Shown one piece after another: positions 1 to 8,789 of a stretch of 64,000 nucleotides of DNA. Every line of letters begins with the position of its first letter. Within the stretch, counting starts at the first letter, position 1. Source of the stretch: Sunxiuqinia sp965230765 (GTDB lineage Bacteria; Bacteroidota; Bacteroidia; Bacteroidales; Prolixibacteraceae); contig CBDDLR010000002.1 of NCBI GenBank assembly GCA_965230765.1, positions 744,001-808,000 of the forward strand. The letters run 5' to 3'. The translations under genes were made by a program, and so were the position numbers. Under the pieces are notes generated by a model, which saw only the letters and a list, made by a program, of their open reading frames with translations, had not been told where the DNA came from and searched no databases.

Positions 1-1287
1 AATGAAATCATAAATGGTGTGGTTCATTTGTACTCCACCCATAAACGTATTGTTTTTTGTGTTTCCATATGGAGGGTCTTCAAGATGATTCTGATATGCT
101 TCTGGTTCATCAGTTTCATCCGGAATGATTCCTGTATAGTGCTTCCTTTTTGTGTTTTGCCCTGCCAGGAAAGCAGAAAGGGTAGTGCGGTTATTGTCAA
201 AATAAAGCTCGTAGTCCAACCCTCCCATTAAAATATCGTGAGTTCGTTCTTCCGATTGATCTGATAAATGTGCTGCACCATCATTCTTATTTCCGCCCCT
301 GCGGTACTCATGAAGGCTGGCCAGGTTGGCCTCCAGTTTTTGGTTTGGTGAAAGCTTAAAATAGGAATTCAATCCAAACGAATTGTTTTGCAATTCTGGT
401 AGCTCAGAATATCCATCGCCGTTGTGATCGTAGGCTTGGCGGTCTCTTCGCGATGCAAACAGGGTAACCCCGGCATTTCTCCTGTCTGTTACCAATGTTA
501 TGTTCCCGTTGATGTGATTGTCATTAGCATCGCCACCGATAGTCGCATTGTTCATCGAAAATTCATACGCATTTCGGGTAGGGAACCTGGTGATTACATT
601 CACGGTTCCACCAATTGCACTTGAACCATACAAAGCAGAAGCCCCGCCTCGAACAACTTCAATCCGTTCCACCATTTCAGTTGGGATTTGCTCCAATCCA
701 TAGAGGCCGGTTAGTGGGCTGAAAATAGGCCTGCTGTTTATCAAAATTTGCGAATATGCTCCTCCAAGGCCATTCATGCGCAATTGCGAATAATTACAAG
801 TTTGGCAATCAGTTTCCATGCGAAGCCCAGGTTGAAAACTTAACCCTTCAGAAATGGTATTTGCTTGTACATGATCAAAAATTTTGGAATCAAGGACATT
901 GACAATTACCGCAGATTCAGTTTGACGTTTGAATGTTTTTGTTCCGGTAATAACAACTTCATCTACCGCCAGGGATTCTTTTTCAAGCTTGAAGTTGATT
1001 TCAATCGTTTGTCCTTCAATCAACTCAACTTCTTTTTCAACTATTTTGTAACCAATTACTTTGGCTACTAATATATGCTTCCCTACCGGCAGGTTTACCA
1101 GCAAGTAGTGCCCCGTTTCATCCGTTGCCGTGCCAATATTTGTATCTTTCAAATAAACACTTGCAAACGGAACGTGTTCTCCTTCAGTTTGAACATCCCC
1201 AAATATGTTGGCATCGGTTTTTTGAGCTTTTATTTGTGAAAAGGAGAATAGAATTAATACTGTAAATAATGGAATTATTTTCTTCAT
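1..1287 (-). CDS. TonB-dependent outer-membrane receptor, C-terminus cut off by window edge
   Basis: The frame is open on the minus strand from ATG 1287 to base 1, so the first 429 residues of a receptor are visible and most of the barrel is missing. A signal peptide ends near residue 22 (KAQ). A carboxypeptidase-regulatory-like beta-sandwich covers about 28-105. The plug follows at about 120-225, with the conserved ALYGSSAIGGTVNVIT segment. In the plug, residues 159-164 read TDCQTCNY, a CxxC pair seen in a subgroup of Bacteroidota receptors. Its substrate cannot be read from the sequence. It is divergent from the FKBP gene across a 252-bp spacer in which I see no clear operator. The family role is TonB-powered import across the outer membrane. 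Confidence 0.93.
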   Translation of the reverse strand, partial: MKKIIPLFTVLILFSFSQIKAQKTDANIFGDVQTEGEHVPFASVYLKDTNIGTATDETGHYLLVNLPVGKHILVAKVIGYKIVEKEVELIEGQTIEINFKLEKESLAVDEVVITGTKTFKRQTESAVIVNVLDSKIFDHVQANTISEGLSFQPGLRMETDCQTCNYSQLRMNGLGGAYSQILINSRPIFSPLTGLYGLEQIPTEMVERIEVVRGGASALYGSSAIGGTVNVITRFPTRNAYEFSMNNATIGGDANDNHINGNITLVTDRRNAGVTLFASRRDRQAYDHNGDGYSELPELQNNSFGLNSYFKLSPNQKLEANLASLHEYRRGGNKNDGAAHLSDQSEERTHDILMGGLDYELYFDNNRTTLSAFLAGQNTKRKHYTGIIPDETDEPEAYQNHLEDPPYGNTKNNTFMGGVQMNHTIYDFI

Positions 1288-1539
1288 GGTTTTTTGTTAA
1301 AAATTAAAATATCCAATCATGAACGAATGAGTGTAGAAAAAGTTTTGGAAAATTTTATTGTATTTCAATTTAACGAATTATTTAGAAATGCTTAAGTGGA
1401 TCGTTTTTATTAAACCAATTGGATTTTGTAATGTTATCCTTAAATGATCAATTGATGGGATAATAATCTTTTATTGTACAGCGGATTTTTATTTCTTTGT
1501 ATGTTTAAATTTTAAAAATCAATAAAAAGAAAATTAGAT

Positions 1540-2118
1540 ATGACAATTGCTAAAAACAAAATGGTTTCGTTGACCTATGATTTGAGGATTGACGGGAAAG
1601 AAGGAGAGTTGATTGAACAGGCAACTACTGAGAAACCGTTGAAGTTTGTTTACGGTGCAGGTATTATGCTTCCAAAATTAGAGGCGCTGATTGAAGGCCT
1701 TGATCAAGGAAAGTCATTTGAAATAAATCTTAAAAGTGCTGAAGCTTACGGCGATATTGATGAAAACGCTATTATTGAACTTCCCAAGCACTTGTTTCTT
1801 ATTGACGGTAAATTTGACGAAGACATCGTTAAAATTGGAAACACCGTGCCGATGATGAGTACAAACGGACAACGTATGAATGGCTTGGTGCTTGAAATAA
1901 ACGATGAAATTGTGAAGATGGATTTCAATCACCCTCTTGCAGGGGAAGACTTATATTTCCAGGGTGATGTGCTTGAAGTACGTGATGCAACCGACGAAGA
2001 AATTGCAGCTACTGTTCAGGGTGGTTGTGGCTGCGGAAGCAGTGGATGTAGCGATGAAGCTTGCTCCGATGAAAATTGCAGCCCGGAGAATAAAGGTGGC
2101 TGTGGTTGCGGTTGTTAG
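1540..2118 (+). CDS. slyD: FKBP-type peptidyl-prolyl isomerase, SlyD-like, with Cys-rich tail
   Basis: This 192-residue protein has the SlyD layout. An FKBP half-domain starts with V-L-Y-like strands and E-Q-A-T-T. It is followed by a YGAGIMLPKLEALIEGL segment, an insert-in-flap domain at about 75-125, and AYGDIDENAIIELPK. The last 30 residues carry eight cysteines in Gly/Ser/Glu-rich sequence ending CGCGC. They replace the His-rich tail of E. coli SlyD, so this tail probably binds metal through thiolates. The family catalyses proline isomerisation and acts as a cytosolic chaperone; in enterobacteria SlyD also delivers nickel. ATG 1540 is the only sensible start. A hairpin terminator follows, so it is probably monocistronic. 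Confidence 0.93.
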   Translation: MTIAKNKMVSLTYDLRIDGKEGELIEQATTEKPLKFVYGAGIMLPKLEALIEGLDQGKSFEINLKSAEAYGDIDENAIIELPKHLFLIDGKFDEDIVKIGNTVPMMSTNGQRMNGLVLEINDEIVKMDFNHPLAGEDLYFQGDVLEVRDATDEEIAATVQGGCGCGSSGCSDEACSDENCSPENKGGCGCGC

Positions 2119-2138
2119 TTCTTAGAATATGCTCAAAG

Positions 2139-2169
2139 TGTTGTTTCGATCGTTCGGGACAACATTTTT
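2139..2169 (+). terminator. Hairpin terminator after slyD
   Basis: An 11-bp stem (2139-2149 with 2154-2164, two G-U pairs, TCG plus T loop) is followed by TTTTT. It lies 12 bases before the aroC start, so it may also limit read-through into aroC. Confidence 0.6.
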
Positions 2170-2180
2170 AATATTAACAT

Positions 2181-3254
2181 ATGAATACTTTTGGACACCT
2201 GTTTAAGCTTACCTCTTTTGGTGAGTCTCATGGCAAGGGAATCGGTGGGATTATCGATGGTTGCCCTGCAGGCATTGAGATTGACCTGGATTTTATTCAA
2301 AATGAACTGGATCGAAGAAAACCCGGTCAGTCGAAAATTACTACCCAACGAAAAGAATCTGATCAGGTCGAATTTCTTTCGGGCATTTTTGAAGGTAAAA
2401 CACAAGGAACGCCCATTGGTTTTGCCATTTGGAACAAAGACCAGCATTCGAAAGATTACGATAGCTTAAAAGATGTTTACCGACCTTCACATGCTGACTA
2501 TACCTATTCACAAAAATACGGAAGCAGGGATCACCGCGGAGGTGGCCGCTCTTCTGCCCGTGAAACCATTGCCCGTGTTGTAGCAGGTGCAATTGCCAAA
2601 CTAATACTTAAGCAAATCGGTGTTAGTGTTAATGCCTTTGTGAACCAGGTTGGCGATATTAAATTGGAAAAATCATATCAGGAACTTGACCTTTCGAAGA
2701 TCGATTCTAACATTGTTCGTTGTCCGGATAATGAGCTTTCTGAACAAATGATTGCCCGAATTGAACAGGCAGGCAAGAACAATGACACGGTTGGTGGTGT
2801 TATACAATGTGTGGTTCAGGGTGTTCCAATCGGATTAGGTGAACCAGTTTTCAATAAACTGCATGCTGATTTGGGACATGCGATGCTTGGAATAAATGCT
2901 GTTAAAGGATTTGAGTATGGCTCCGGATTTGATGGTACAAGGCTTTCGGGATCTGAGCATAACGATGTTTTTATTAAAAATGAAGACGGAGTTCATACTG
3001 AAACAAACCATTCCGGAGGTATTCAGGGAGGAATTTCAAATGGTGAGGACATCTATTTTAATGTAGCGTTTAAACCAATTGCAACACTATTAAAAGAACA
3101 AAGAACTATAAATAAAAAAGAAGAACAAACGATAATCAACCCCAAAGGAAGACATGACCCGTGTGTTTTACCGAGGGCTGTCCCTATTGTAGAGGCCATG
3201 GCTGCCATGGTTATTGCTGACCATTATTTATTAAATAAAACTAATCGAATTTAG
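2181..3254 (+). CDS. aroC: Chorismate synthase
   Basis: This 357-residue enzyme converts 5-enolpyruvylshikimate-3-phosphate to chorismate with reduced FMN, the last shikimate step, in the cytosol. The family signatures are clear: GHLFKLTSFGESHGKGIGG at the N-terminus, the RSSARET signature near residue 125, and an N-H-S-G-G-I-Q-G-G-I-S-N-G segment near 275-285. Length matches the family. It stands apart from aroQ, which lies at 37 kb on the other strand, so the pathway genes are scattered. The next gene starts 4 bases after the stop, suggesting co-transcription with the DUF134 gene. Confidence 0.98.
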   Translation: MNTFGHLFKLTSFGESHGKGIGGIIDGCPAGIEIDLDFIQNELDRRKPGQSKITTQRKESDQVEFLSGIFEGKTQGTPIGFAIWNKDQHSKDYDSLKDVYRPSHADYTYSQKYGSRDHRGGGRSSARETIARVVAGAIAKLILKQIGVSVNAFVNQVGDIKLEKSYQELDLSKIDSNIVRCPDNELSEQMIARIEQAGKNNDTVGGVIQCVVQGVPIGLGEPVFNKLHADLGHAMLGINAVKGFEYGSGFDGTRLSGSEHNDVFIKNEDGVHTETNHSGGIQGGISNGEDIYFNVAFKPIATLLKEQRTINKKEEQTIINPKGRHDPCVLPRAVPIVEAMAAMVIADHYLLNKTNRI

Positions 3255-3258
3255 AAAG

Positions 3259-3675
3259 ATGCCGAGGAAGAAAAGACAACGACGATTATTAGCACCCCCT
3301 ACAATTAAAGGACTTTCTGTGTTTGGATCAAAAAAACGTTCTGAGCAAATCCTTTTATTTTTTGAAGAATATGAATCCATCAAATTGCTGGATTATGATG
3401 GAATGACCCAGGAAGAAGCTGCTGCAGTTATGGGGGTTTCACGCCCAACCATGACACGCGTTTACGAGGCTGCCCGTAATAAGGTAGCACGTGCTATGGT
3501 TGAAGGAAAAGACCTGCTGATACGTGGTGGTAATTTCTTTTTTGATGACAACTGGTATAGCTGCAAGTCTTGTAAAGCGAAGTTTAACCTGACAGAAGAT
3601 AGTGATCACAAATGTCCGGTATGCGGATCCGAAGATATTGTCACATTGAATGAACTATATGCTGAAAGTGTTTAA
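3259..3675 (+). CDS. DUF134 helix-turn-helix protein with zinc ribbon
   Basis: A 138-residue DUF134 protein. The N-terminus is basic (MPRKKRQRR). Residues about 20-85 form a sigma70-region-4-like helix-turn-helix with MTQEEAAAVMGVSRPTMTR, and the tail has two Cys pairs (CKSCK and CPVCG, about residues 106-124) that look like a zinc ribbon. Family members are thought to bind DNA, but no target is known to me. It begins 4 bases after aroC, so the two are probably one transcript. Its stop overlaps the stop of the convergent symporter gene by 4 bp, with no terminator hairpin between them. Confidence 0.88.
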   Translation: MPRKKRQRRLLAPPTIKGLSVFGSKKRSEQILLFFEEYESIKLLDYDGMTQEEAAAVMGVSRPTMTRVYEAARNKVARAMVEGKDLLIRGGNFFFDDNWYSCKSCKAKFNLTEDSDHKCPVCGSEDIVTLNELYAESV

Positions 3676-4892
3676 ACTTTCAGCTTTTCCCCTTCACTTT
3701 TTGCAATAATTACTGCACCACAACTGTCACTCCACACGTTGATGGAGGTGCGGTACATGTCCAGGATACGGTCAACAACAAGGATCAACCCAACTCCTTC
3801 AAGAGGCAGGTTGACGGCTGATAATATTACCGTGATCATAACCAGGCCTGCCATTGGTATGCCTGCAGCCCCGATGGATGCAAGAAGTGCTGTAATAACT
3901 ACTAATGCTTGTTGCGTGATGCTCATGTCAACACCATAAACCTGTGCAATAAACATGGCTGCTACACACTCGTAAAGGGCTGTCCCGTCCATGTTGATGG
4001 TTGCCCCAAGCGGCAGGGTAAAGCTGGTAATTTTATTGGAAACCCCACTGTTGTTTTCCACTGCATCTATCGTTAACGGTAAAGTTGCACTCGATGATGA
4101 TGTAGAGAAGGCCGTTAAAAGGGGAGAAGCCATATTCCTGAAATGGGTGAAAGGTTTTGCCCGCCCAATAAATCGGGTTAAAACAGGAAGTGTAATAAAT
4201 GCATGGATCGACAAGGCAGTGATTACCGTAAGCATATAAATTCCCATACTTCCGGCAACAGCCCCCAGTTGATCCGAGTTTCTGGCTACTTCTTTAGCTA
4301 CAATGCCCAGAATGCCCAGCGGTGTAAATCTAATGATGAACATGGTCAGCTTCATCATCACTTCAAAAACGGCATCAAAAAATCCGGTTAGCTTTTCTTT
4401 GTAGGGATTTTTTACCTGTGTAATAAAGAAACCGAATAGTATGGAGAAGAAAATAATGGCCAAAATGTTTCCTTCTACCATCGCCTTAATAATATTCTCA
4501 GGGATCATTCTTACAAAAATATCTTTCACAGAACCGCTTTGTTCCGACAAACCTTCAACTGCTGATGCAAAGCCCAGATCGACACCAACTCCGGGGCGGA
4601 TAATATTTACCAGCACCAAACCAGTTGTTATGGCCAGTAGGGAAGTGGTAATGTAATAGGTAATCGTTTTTAAGCCTAAACGACCTAAACTTTTCCCGCC
4701 ACCCATACTGGTTACACCACTTATAATGGAACTCAGAATAAGCGGGATAATGATCATTTTCAATGCTCGAAGAAATAGATCACCCATCCAGCCAATGTAA
4801 GAAACCTGGTCGGGAAAAAAGTATCCAAAAAATACAGCAAGCACCAATGCAATAAGGATTTGCCAGTGAAGTTTCATTTTTAGTAGTCGCAT
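3672..4892 (-). CDS. Dicarboxylate/amino acid:cation symporter (DAACS family)
   Basis: A 406-residue polytopic transporter of the GltP/DctA/GltPh family, which imports glutamate, aspartate or C4-dicarboxylates with Na+ or H+. The helical hairpin 1 serine-rich motif is present (STSSSSATLPLT, about 268-279), as are the TM7 motif NMDGTALY (about 301-308) and the TM8 region with DRILDMYRTSINVWSD, whose Asp/Arg/Thr/Asn residues bind substrate in characterised members. The substrate cannot be fixed further. A second in-frame ATG at 4877 (MKLHWQ) is an equally good start given a predicted transcript start near 4908. It is monocistronic and divergent from the Fur-family gene. Confidence 0.93.
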   Translation of the reverse strand: MRLLKMKLHWQILIALVLAVFFGYFFPDQVSYIGWMGDLFLRALKMIIIPLILSSIISGVTSMGGGKSLGRLGLKTITYYITTSLLAITTGLVLVNIIRPGVGVDLGFASAVEGLSEQSGSVKDIFVRMIPENIIKAMVEGNILAIIFFSILFGFFITQVKNPYKEKLTGFFDAVFEVMMKLTMFIIRFTPLGILGIVAKEVARNSDQLGAVAGSMGIYMLTVITALSIHAFITLPVLTRFIGRAKPFTHFRNMASPLLTAFSTSSSSATLPLTIDAVENNSGVSNKITSFTLPLGATINMDGTALYECVAAMFIAQVYGVDMSITQQALVVITALLASIGAAGIPMAGLVMITVILSAVNLPLEGVGLILVVDRILDMYRTSINVWSDSCGAVIIAKSEGEKLKV

Positions 4893-4914
4893 AAAACAGG
4901 CTTTGTGTTTTCAA

Positions 4915-4945
4915 CAAATGTAACTTTTTAGGTGAACTTTTTCAA
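4915..4945 (-). promoter_or_regulatory. Promoter of the dicarboxylate symporter gene
   Basis: On the minus strand, TTG (4943-4945), then 20 bases, then TACATTTG (4922 down to 4915) match the Bacteroidota -33/-7 promoter consensus (TTG, 19-21 bp, TAnnTTTG). This is the best two-box match I found in the window. Confidence 0.6.
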
Positions 4946-4987
4946 TTTGTTTCTTTTAGGATAGAACTATTTAGCAAAAATAAATGG

Positions 4988-5008
4988 TAATTTTGCAACA
5001 TTGTTGCA
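4988..5008 (+). promoter_or_regulatory. Promoter -7 box overlapped by a Fur/Zur-type palindromic operator
   Basis: TAATTTTG at 4988-4995 is a perfect TAnnTTTG -7 box. The palindrome TGCAACA-T-TGTTGCA (4994-5008) is a perfect 7-1-7 inverted repeat covering the predicted transcription start, 19 bases before the ATG of the Fur-family gene. The placement and dyad size fit autorepression by the adjacent regulator; assignment to zinc is inferred. Confidence 0.65.
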
Positions 5009-5027
5009 TTTATTCTGTTTTGCACAT

Positions 5028-5441
5028 ATGAATTCAAAAGAACTGTTAGCCATTCATAACTTGAAACGCACAAGTTGCCGTGAGGGCATCATTGATGTGA
5101 TTCTAAAAAGCAATGGGGCACTTTCTGAAAATGAAATCAGGGGAAAACTCCAAGGCAGTTATGACCGAACAACCTTTTACCGTTCATTTAAAATCCTGGT
5201 CGATCATAAAATATTGCACAAGATAGTGGTTGATAGTCAGTTGGTGAAGTATGCTCTAGGACGCTCTTTTGAGAAAACAGAACATGCTCATTTTTATTGT
5301 AAAGAGTGTGACTCAGTTCAGTGTGTTTACACGATTCCGGTAAGCAGTCACAATCTGCCAAGTGGCTTCTCAGCCACTGAAACAGAAGTGATCATAAAAG
5401 GGACATGTAATCTTTGTAAAAATAGTCAGGATAAAAGTTGA
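5028..5441 (+). CDS. Fur-family metal-responsive repressor, probably Zur-like
   Basis: I place the start at ATG 5028 (MNSKELLA), giving 137 residues. A farther TTG start would put the operator inside the gene. The winged-helix domain covers about 10-75, with YDRTTFYRSFKILVDHKIL as recognition region. The dimerisation domain has HAHFYCKECDSVQCV and a C-terminal CNLC, the two CxxC pairs that hold structural zinc in Fur/Zur proteins. The gene product is short and lacks the His-rich iron-site stretch typical of iron Fur. It heads a run of metal-uptake-like genes, its stop TGA overlaps the next start, and a perfect palindrome covers its promoter. Zinc is the likeliest co-repressor, by context only. 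Confidence 0.85.
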   Translation: MNSKELLAIHNLKRTSCREGIIDVILKSNGALSENEIRGKLQGSYDRTTFYRSFKILVDHKILHKIVVDSQLVKYALGRSFEKTEHAHFYCKECDSVQCVYTIPVSSHNLPSGFSATETEVIIKGTCNLCKNSQDKS

Positions 5442-5800
5442 GAAAAGCCAGCTCACATATTGCCATCGTTTTGTGTTGGGTGTTTTTTTACCCCATACTT
5501 TCACAATCACTGCATGTAATTCAGCATCATCAGGTTGTTCATCTAGATGATCATCACTCATGTGGGCATTGTTGCAGCGAGCAAAAGCACGAACAAGATT
5601 TGGATGGTGTGGCATTTGATAAAAGCAATGAACACTGCCTGATTTGTGAGTATGAATTTTCATCCAATCAACTTCCTGAAAGCAACTGCTTTATTGTAGA
5701 GTTGGTGTCGAATCAACAAATAATATCTGATCAAATAAGACAACAGTTTAAACGCAATATTCTTTCTAGAAAACAGCTGCGAGCACCGCCATTTGCTTAA
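5438..5800 (+). CDS. Small exported His/Cys-rich protein, likely metal-binding
   Basis: This 120-residue protein has no recognised family. An N-terminal hydrophobic segment (about 7-24) looks like a signal sequence or anchor. It is followed by a His/Cys cluster at 28-50 (HVIQHHQVVHLDDHHSCGHC) and a later CLIC motif near 69. The reading frame has no ATG. The only early start is TTG at 5438, overlapping the regulator's TGA stop as TTGA, which fits translational coupling. Position between a Fur-family repressor and a TonB receptor suggests periplasmic handling of the metal the receptor imports. It ends 58 bases before the receptor gene. Function is inferred from composition and context. Confidence 0.7.
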   Translation: MRKASSHIAIVLCWVFFYPILSQSLHVIQHHQVVHLDDHHSCGHCCSEQKHEQDLDGVAFDKSNEHCLICEYEFSSNQLPESNCFIVELVSNQQIISDQIRQQFKRNILSRKQLRAPPFA

Positions 5801-5858
5801 AACAATCAATCTTTTTTTCATTTTCCTTTTTTTGAACAACGCATAACATTCAATTGAA

Positions 5859-8270
5859 ATGAGCAGATTTTTCATGCTTATTATTGGTTTGATAATCGTT
5901 CTTGTGAAAGTAAATGCACAATCATTTACACTTACGGGAAAGGTTACAGACAAACATAACCAGGTGCTGCCAGGTACTTCTGTATTGCTTAAACCCATAG
6001 GAAAGATTGCTGTTAGCAATACCAATGGGATTTACGTGATTGAAGGTGTCGAAATGGGATCGTATTTTTTGGAAGCTTCATTTGTGGGATATGAAACCCA
6101 CTCTGACAGCCTCTTGATTGATTCTGATATGTGGTACAATATCAATTTGCAAACTTCTGTAATGAACTTGCAGGAGGTGGTTGTTTCTGATCATTATGCG
6201 GAGAATAGAAAAAAAGAAGAATCGTTAAATATTGAGGTGGTCAATACCGAATTTTTAAGACAAAACCTGGGTGGGAGTCTTGTTAAATCATTGGAGCGCT
6301 TGCCGGGTGTGGCAACCATTGCTATTGGCTCCGGTCAATCAAAGCCGCTTATTCGAGGGCTTGGGTTTAACCGGGTGGTTGTGGTTGAAAACGGCATAAA
6401 GCATGAAGGCCAGCAATGGGGTGAAGATCATGGATTAGAGATTGACCAGTTTGCCGTGAATAAAGTTGAAGTGCTAAAAGGCCCATCTTCTTTAATTTAT
6501 GGCTCAGATGCTATTGGCGGGGTCATCAACCTAAAGCAAAACTCTGTTCCAACTAATCACCTCATTGAAGGGAGCGTTGATTTGCTCGGAAGAAGCGTTA
6601 ATGACCAGTTGGGTTCATCCATAGCAATTTCAGGTAGAAAGGATCGGTTTTTTGGAAGCTTGCGTGCAACTATTATCGACTATGGTGATTATAAAGTGCC
6701 AACTTCTACCGTGGATGTATATTCATTAAAAGTTGATTTGGATAATAACCATTTGCGAAATACTGCGGGAGATGAACAAAATGTACATGCCATGCTTGGT
6801 TTTAGAAATGACCACTTGGATAGCAGGCTTTTTATAAGCCACTTTAACCAGAAAAGCGGATTTTTTGCGAATGCGCATGGTTTGGAACTAGTTAACGTTA
6901 TTGAGGAAAAGTACGACCGTTCCAGTCGTGATATTCAGTTTCCGTACCACACAGTGAAGCATTTTAAAATGCTTAATCGTAACCGTTTTAAATACGGGAA
7001 AGTGCAGCTTGAAGCTGATCTTGGGTTTCAACGAAACTTCAGGCAGGAGCATAGCCAATACGTTAGTCATGGTTATATGCCTGCAGTTTTCCCTGGCGGT
7101 TTGGGCTTTGAAGCCGAGTTGGAACGTGAGTTTGAAAAGTATATATACTCTGGAAACATCCGATCAACCTACGAACTTAATGAAAAGGCAACTTTTTCTG
7201 CAGGTGTAAGCACTGAATATCAGGACAATAAAATCAATGGGCGTGGCTTTATCATTCCTGAGTTTAACCAGTTTTCATTTGGTAGTTTTGCATTGTTGAA
7301 ATACAAACTGTCATTGCAAAGTTTATTGCAGTTTGGTGTTCGCTATGATTTTGGGAATATTCAAACTGAAAGTTATTTTGATTGGTTTCTTTCACCAGTT
7401 ATTGATGTAAATAATGATACCACATATAAGTATTTACAACGGGCGGAGAATATAAATCAAAACTTTTCAAATTTTTCATGGTCGTTAGGTTATAATTATA
7501 ATTCAGAACAGCTATTATTGAAAGTGAATGTTGGCAAAAGCTTCCGAATGCCTATTGCGAAAGAGTTAGCGGCTAATGGAGTGAATTATCACCGCTTTAG
7601 TTTTGAAGTAGGTGATTCTGAATTGTCCCCGGAAGTGGCTTATCAACTTGATGCAGGCCTGGAGTACAAACACTTGGATTTTGCAATTGGAATTACTCCC
7701 TTTTTGAATTATTTTTCAAATTACATTTTCCTGAACCCAACTTCAGAACACGACAGACTTTATGGTAATGGGAACCAGATTTTTCGTTACAAAGAAAGTG
7801 AAGTGATGCGGTTTGGAGGTGAATTGCATGCGCATGTGCAACTGGCTAAAAACATTCAGTTTGGTGCAATTGGTGAGTATGTTTACTCAGAACAAACCAC
7901 AGGGGAAAAGGAAGGGTTTACCTTGCCTTTTTCACCACCTGCCTCTCTGTTGTTCAATTTGCGTTATGACAGGGAAAAGTTTGGCTTTATAAATCATGCA
8001 TATGCATCGCTCGACTTTAAGCTAACAGCTGCCCAAAATCGGGTAACGCCGCCTGAAAATCCAACAGATGGTTATCATCTTTTCAACTTCAGGTTTGGGG
8101 GTAAGCTTATTTTAAATCAACAAGTTGTTGATGTTTCAATGCAGGTGCAAAACCTATTGAACGCTAAATATTTTAATCATACAAGTTATTACAGGCTAAT
8201 AAATGTGCCTGAACCGGGAAGGAGCATTGTAATTCATGTTTCTATCCCATTCAAAATTAAATCCATTTAA
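5859..8270 (+). CDS. TonB-dependent receptor, probable zinc or other metal uptake
   Basis: An 803-residue outer-membrane receptor. Signal peptide ends at NAQ (residue 21); a carboxypeptidase-like regulatory domain covers about 22-105; the plug covers about 120-225 with PLIRGLGFNRVVVVENGI and GPSSLIYGSDAIGGVINL; a 22-strand-type barrel ends in an aromatic/basic C-terminus. The plug loop EGQQWGEDHGLEID has the acidic-His pattern seen in ZnuD-like zinc receptors. It lies in a gene run led by a Fur-family repressor and flanked by His-rich exported proteins, so metal import is the best reading. Heme or another chelated metal is not excluded. A 58-bp gap precedes it and 20 bp separate it from the next lipoprotein gene. 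Confidence 0.92.
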   Translation: MSRFFMLIIGLIIVLVKVNAQSFTLTGKVTDKHNQVLPGTSVLLKPIGKIAVSNTNGIYVIEGVEMGSYFLEASFVGYETHSDSLLIDSDMWYNINLQTSVMNLQEVVVSDHYAENRKKEESLNIEVVNTEFLRQNLGGSLVKSLERLPGVATIAIGSGQSKPLIRGLGFNRVVVVENGIKHEGQQWGEDHGLEIDQFAVNKVEVLKGPSSLIYGSDAIGGVINLKQNSVPTNHLIEGSVDLLGRSVNDQLGSSIAISGRKDRFFGSLRATIIDYGDYKVPTSTVDVYSLKVDLDNNHLRNTAGDEQNVHAMLGFRNDHLDSRLFISHFNQKSGFFANAHGLELVNVIEEKYDRSSRDIQFPYHTVKHFKMLNRNRFKYGKVQLEADLGFQRNFRQEHSQYVSHGYMPAVFPGGLGFEAELEREFEKYIYSGNIRSTYELNEKATFSAGVSTEYQDNKINGRGFIIPEFNQFSFGSFALLKYKLSLQSLLQFGVRYDFGNIQTESYFDWFLSPVIDVNNDTTYKYLQRAENINQNFSNFSWSLGYNYNSEQLLLKVNVGKSFRMPIAKELAANGVNYHRFSFEVGDSELSPEVAYQLDAGLEYKHLDFAIGITPFLNYFSNYIFLNPTSEHDRLYGNGNQIFRYKESEVMRFGGELHAHVQLAKNIQFGAIGEYVYSEQTTGEKEGFTLPFSPPASLLFNLRYDREKFGFINHAYASLDFKLTAAQNRVTPPENPTDGYHLFNFRFGGKLILNQQVVDVSMQVQNLLNAKYFNHTSYYRLINVPEPGRSIVIHVSIPFKIKSI

Positions 8271-8290
8271 ATACTTAAAATTTTTAAATT

Positions 8291-8731
8291 ATGAAGTTTA
8301 AATATCTTTTTACCTATCTATTAATTTTCTCTGCAATCATTGTTTTTGTGGCTTGTGAAGATGATGATAATGATGGGATTGAAATTACTATCCTTGAACT
8401 AGGAGAAGGTGATACCCATGGAAACGACCATACTGCAACAGTTGGGGGCGAGGTTCATATTGAAGCTGAAATTGTCGCAGGGCTGAAAATAGACAAAGTG
8501 CAAGTTATCATTCATCCAGAAGGTGATCACCACAAATCATCTGAACATGTAGAATGGGAACTGGATACAACCTATACCAAGTTTTCAGGGTTAAGAAATA
8601 CAACCTTCCATGAACATGTAGAAATTGCAGATTGGGCAGAACCAGGTGAATATCATTTCGATTTTATTGTTACCGATATGGAAGGGAATCAGTCCAGTGC
8701 TGAATCTGATCTGGAAATTGTTGAAGAATAA
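8291..8731 (+). CDS. DUF4625-like His-rich lipoprotein
   Basis: A 146-residue lipoprotein. The signal peptide ends in a lipobox (FVAC, Cys22) followed by EDDDNDG. The mature part is one beta-sandwich-like domain with many histidines in short groups (GDTHGNDH, EGDHHKSSEHVEW, TFHEHVE), as in the DUF4625 family. It starts 20 bases after the TonB receptor gene, hence co-transcription. The family is often next to metal-related TonB receptors and probably binds metal at the cell surface or in the periplasm, but no biochemical role is established that I know of. Confidence 0.8.
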   Translation: MKFKYLFTYLLIFSAIIVFVACEDDDNDGIEITILELGEGDTHGNDHTATVGGEVHIEAEIVAGLKIDKVQVIIHPEGDHHKSSEHVEWELDTTYTKFSGLRNTTFHEHVEIADWAEPGEYHFDFIVTDMEGNQSSAESDLEIVEE

Positions 8732-8789
8732 TTTTTTAAAAAAGGTCTGGCAGGCAAAAATGCCTGTCAGCCTTGCAAATCAATATTTT

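Noticed and set aside
1480..1510. TATTTCTTTG before slyD as a -7 promoter box
   Set aside because: Spacing between TA and TTTG is four bases rather than two.
5001..5027. TTG start at 5001 for the Fur-family gene
   Set aside because: It overlaps the palindromic operator and adds nine residues without similarity; ATG 5028 is preferred.
8625..8789. N-terminal extension of the second DUF4625 lipoprotein
   Set aside because: It overlaps the previous gene by 107 bp and lacks a signal peptide, while ATG 8790 gives a standard lipoprotein signal.
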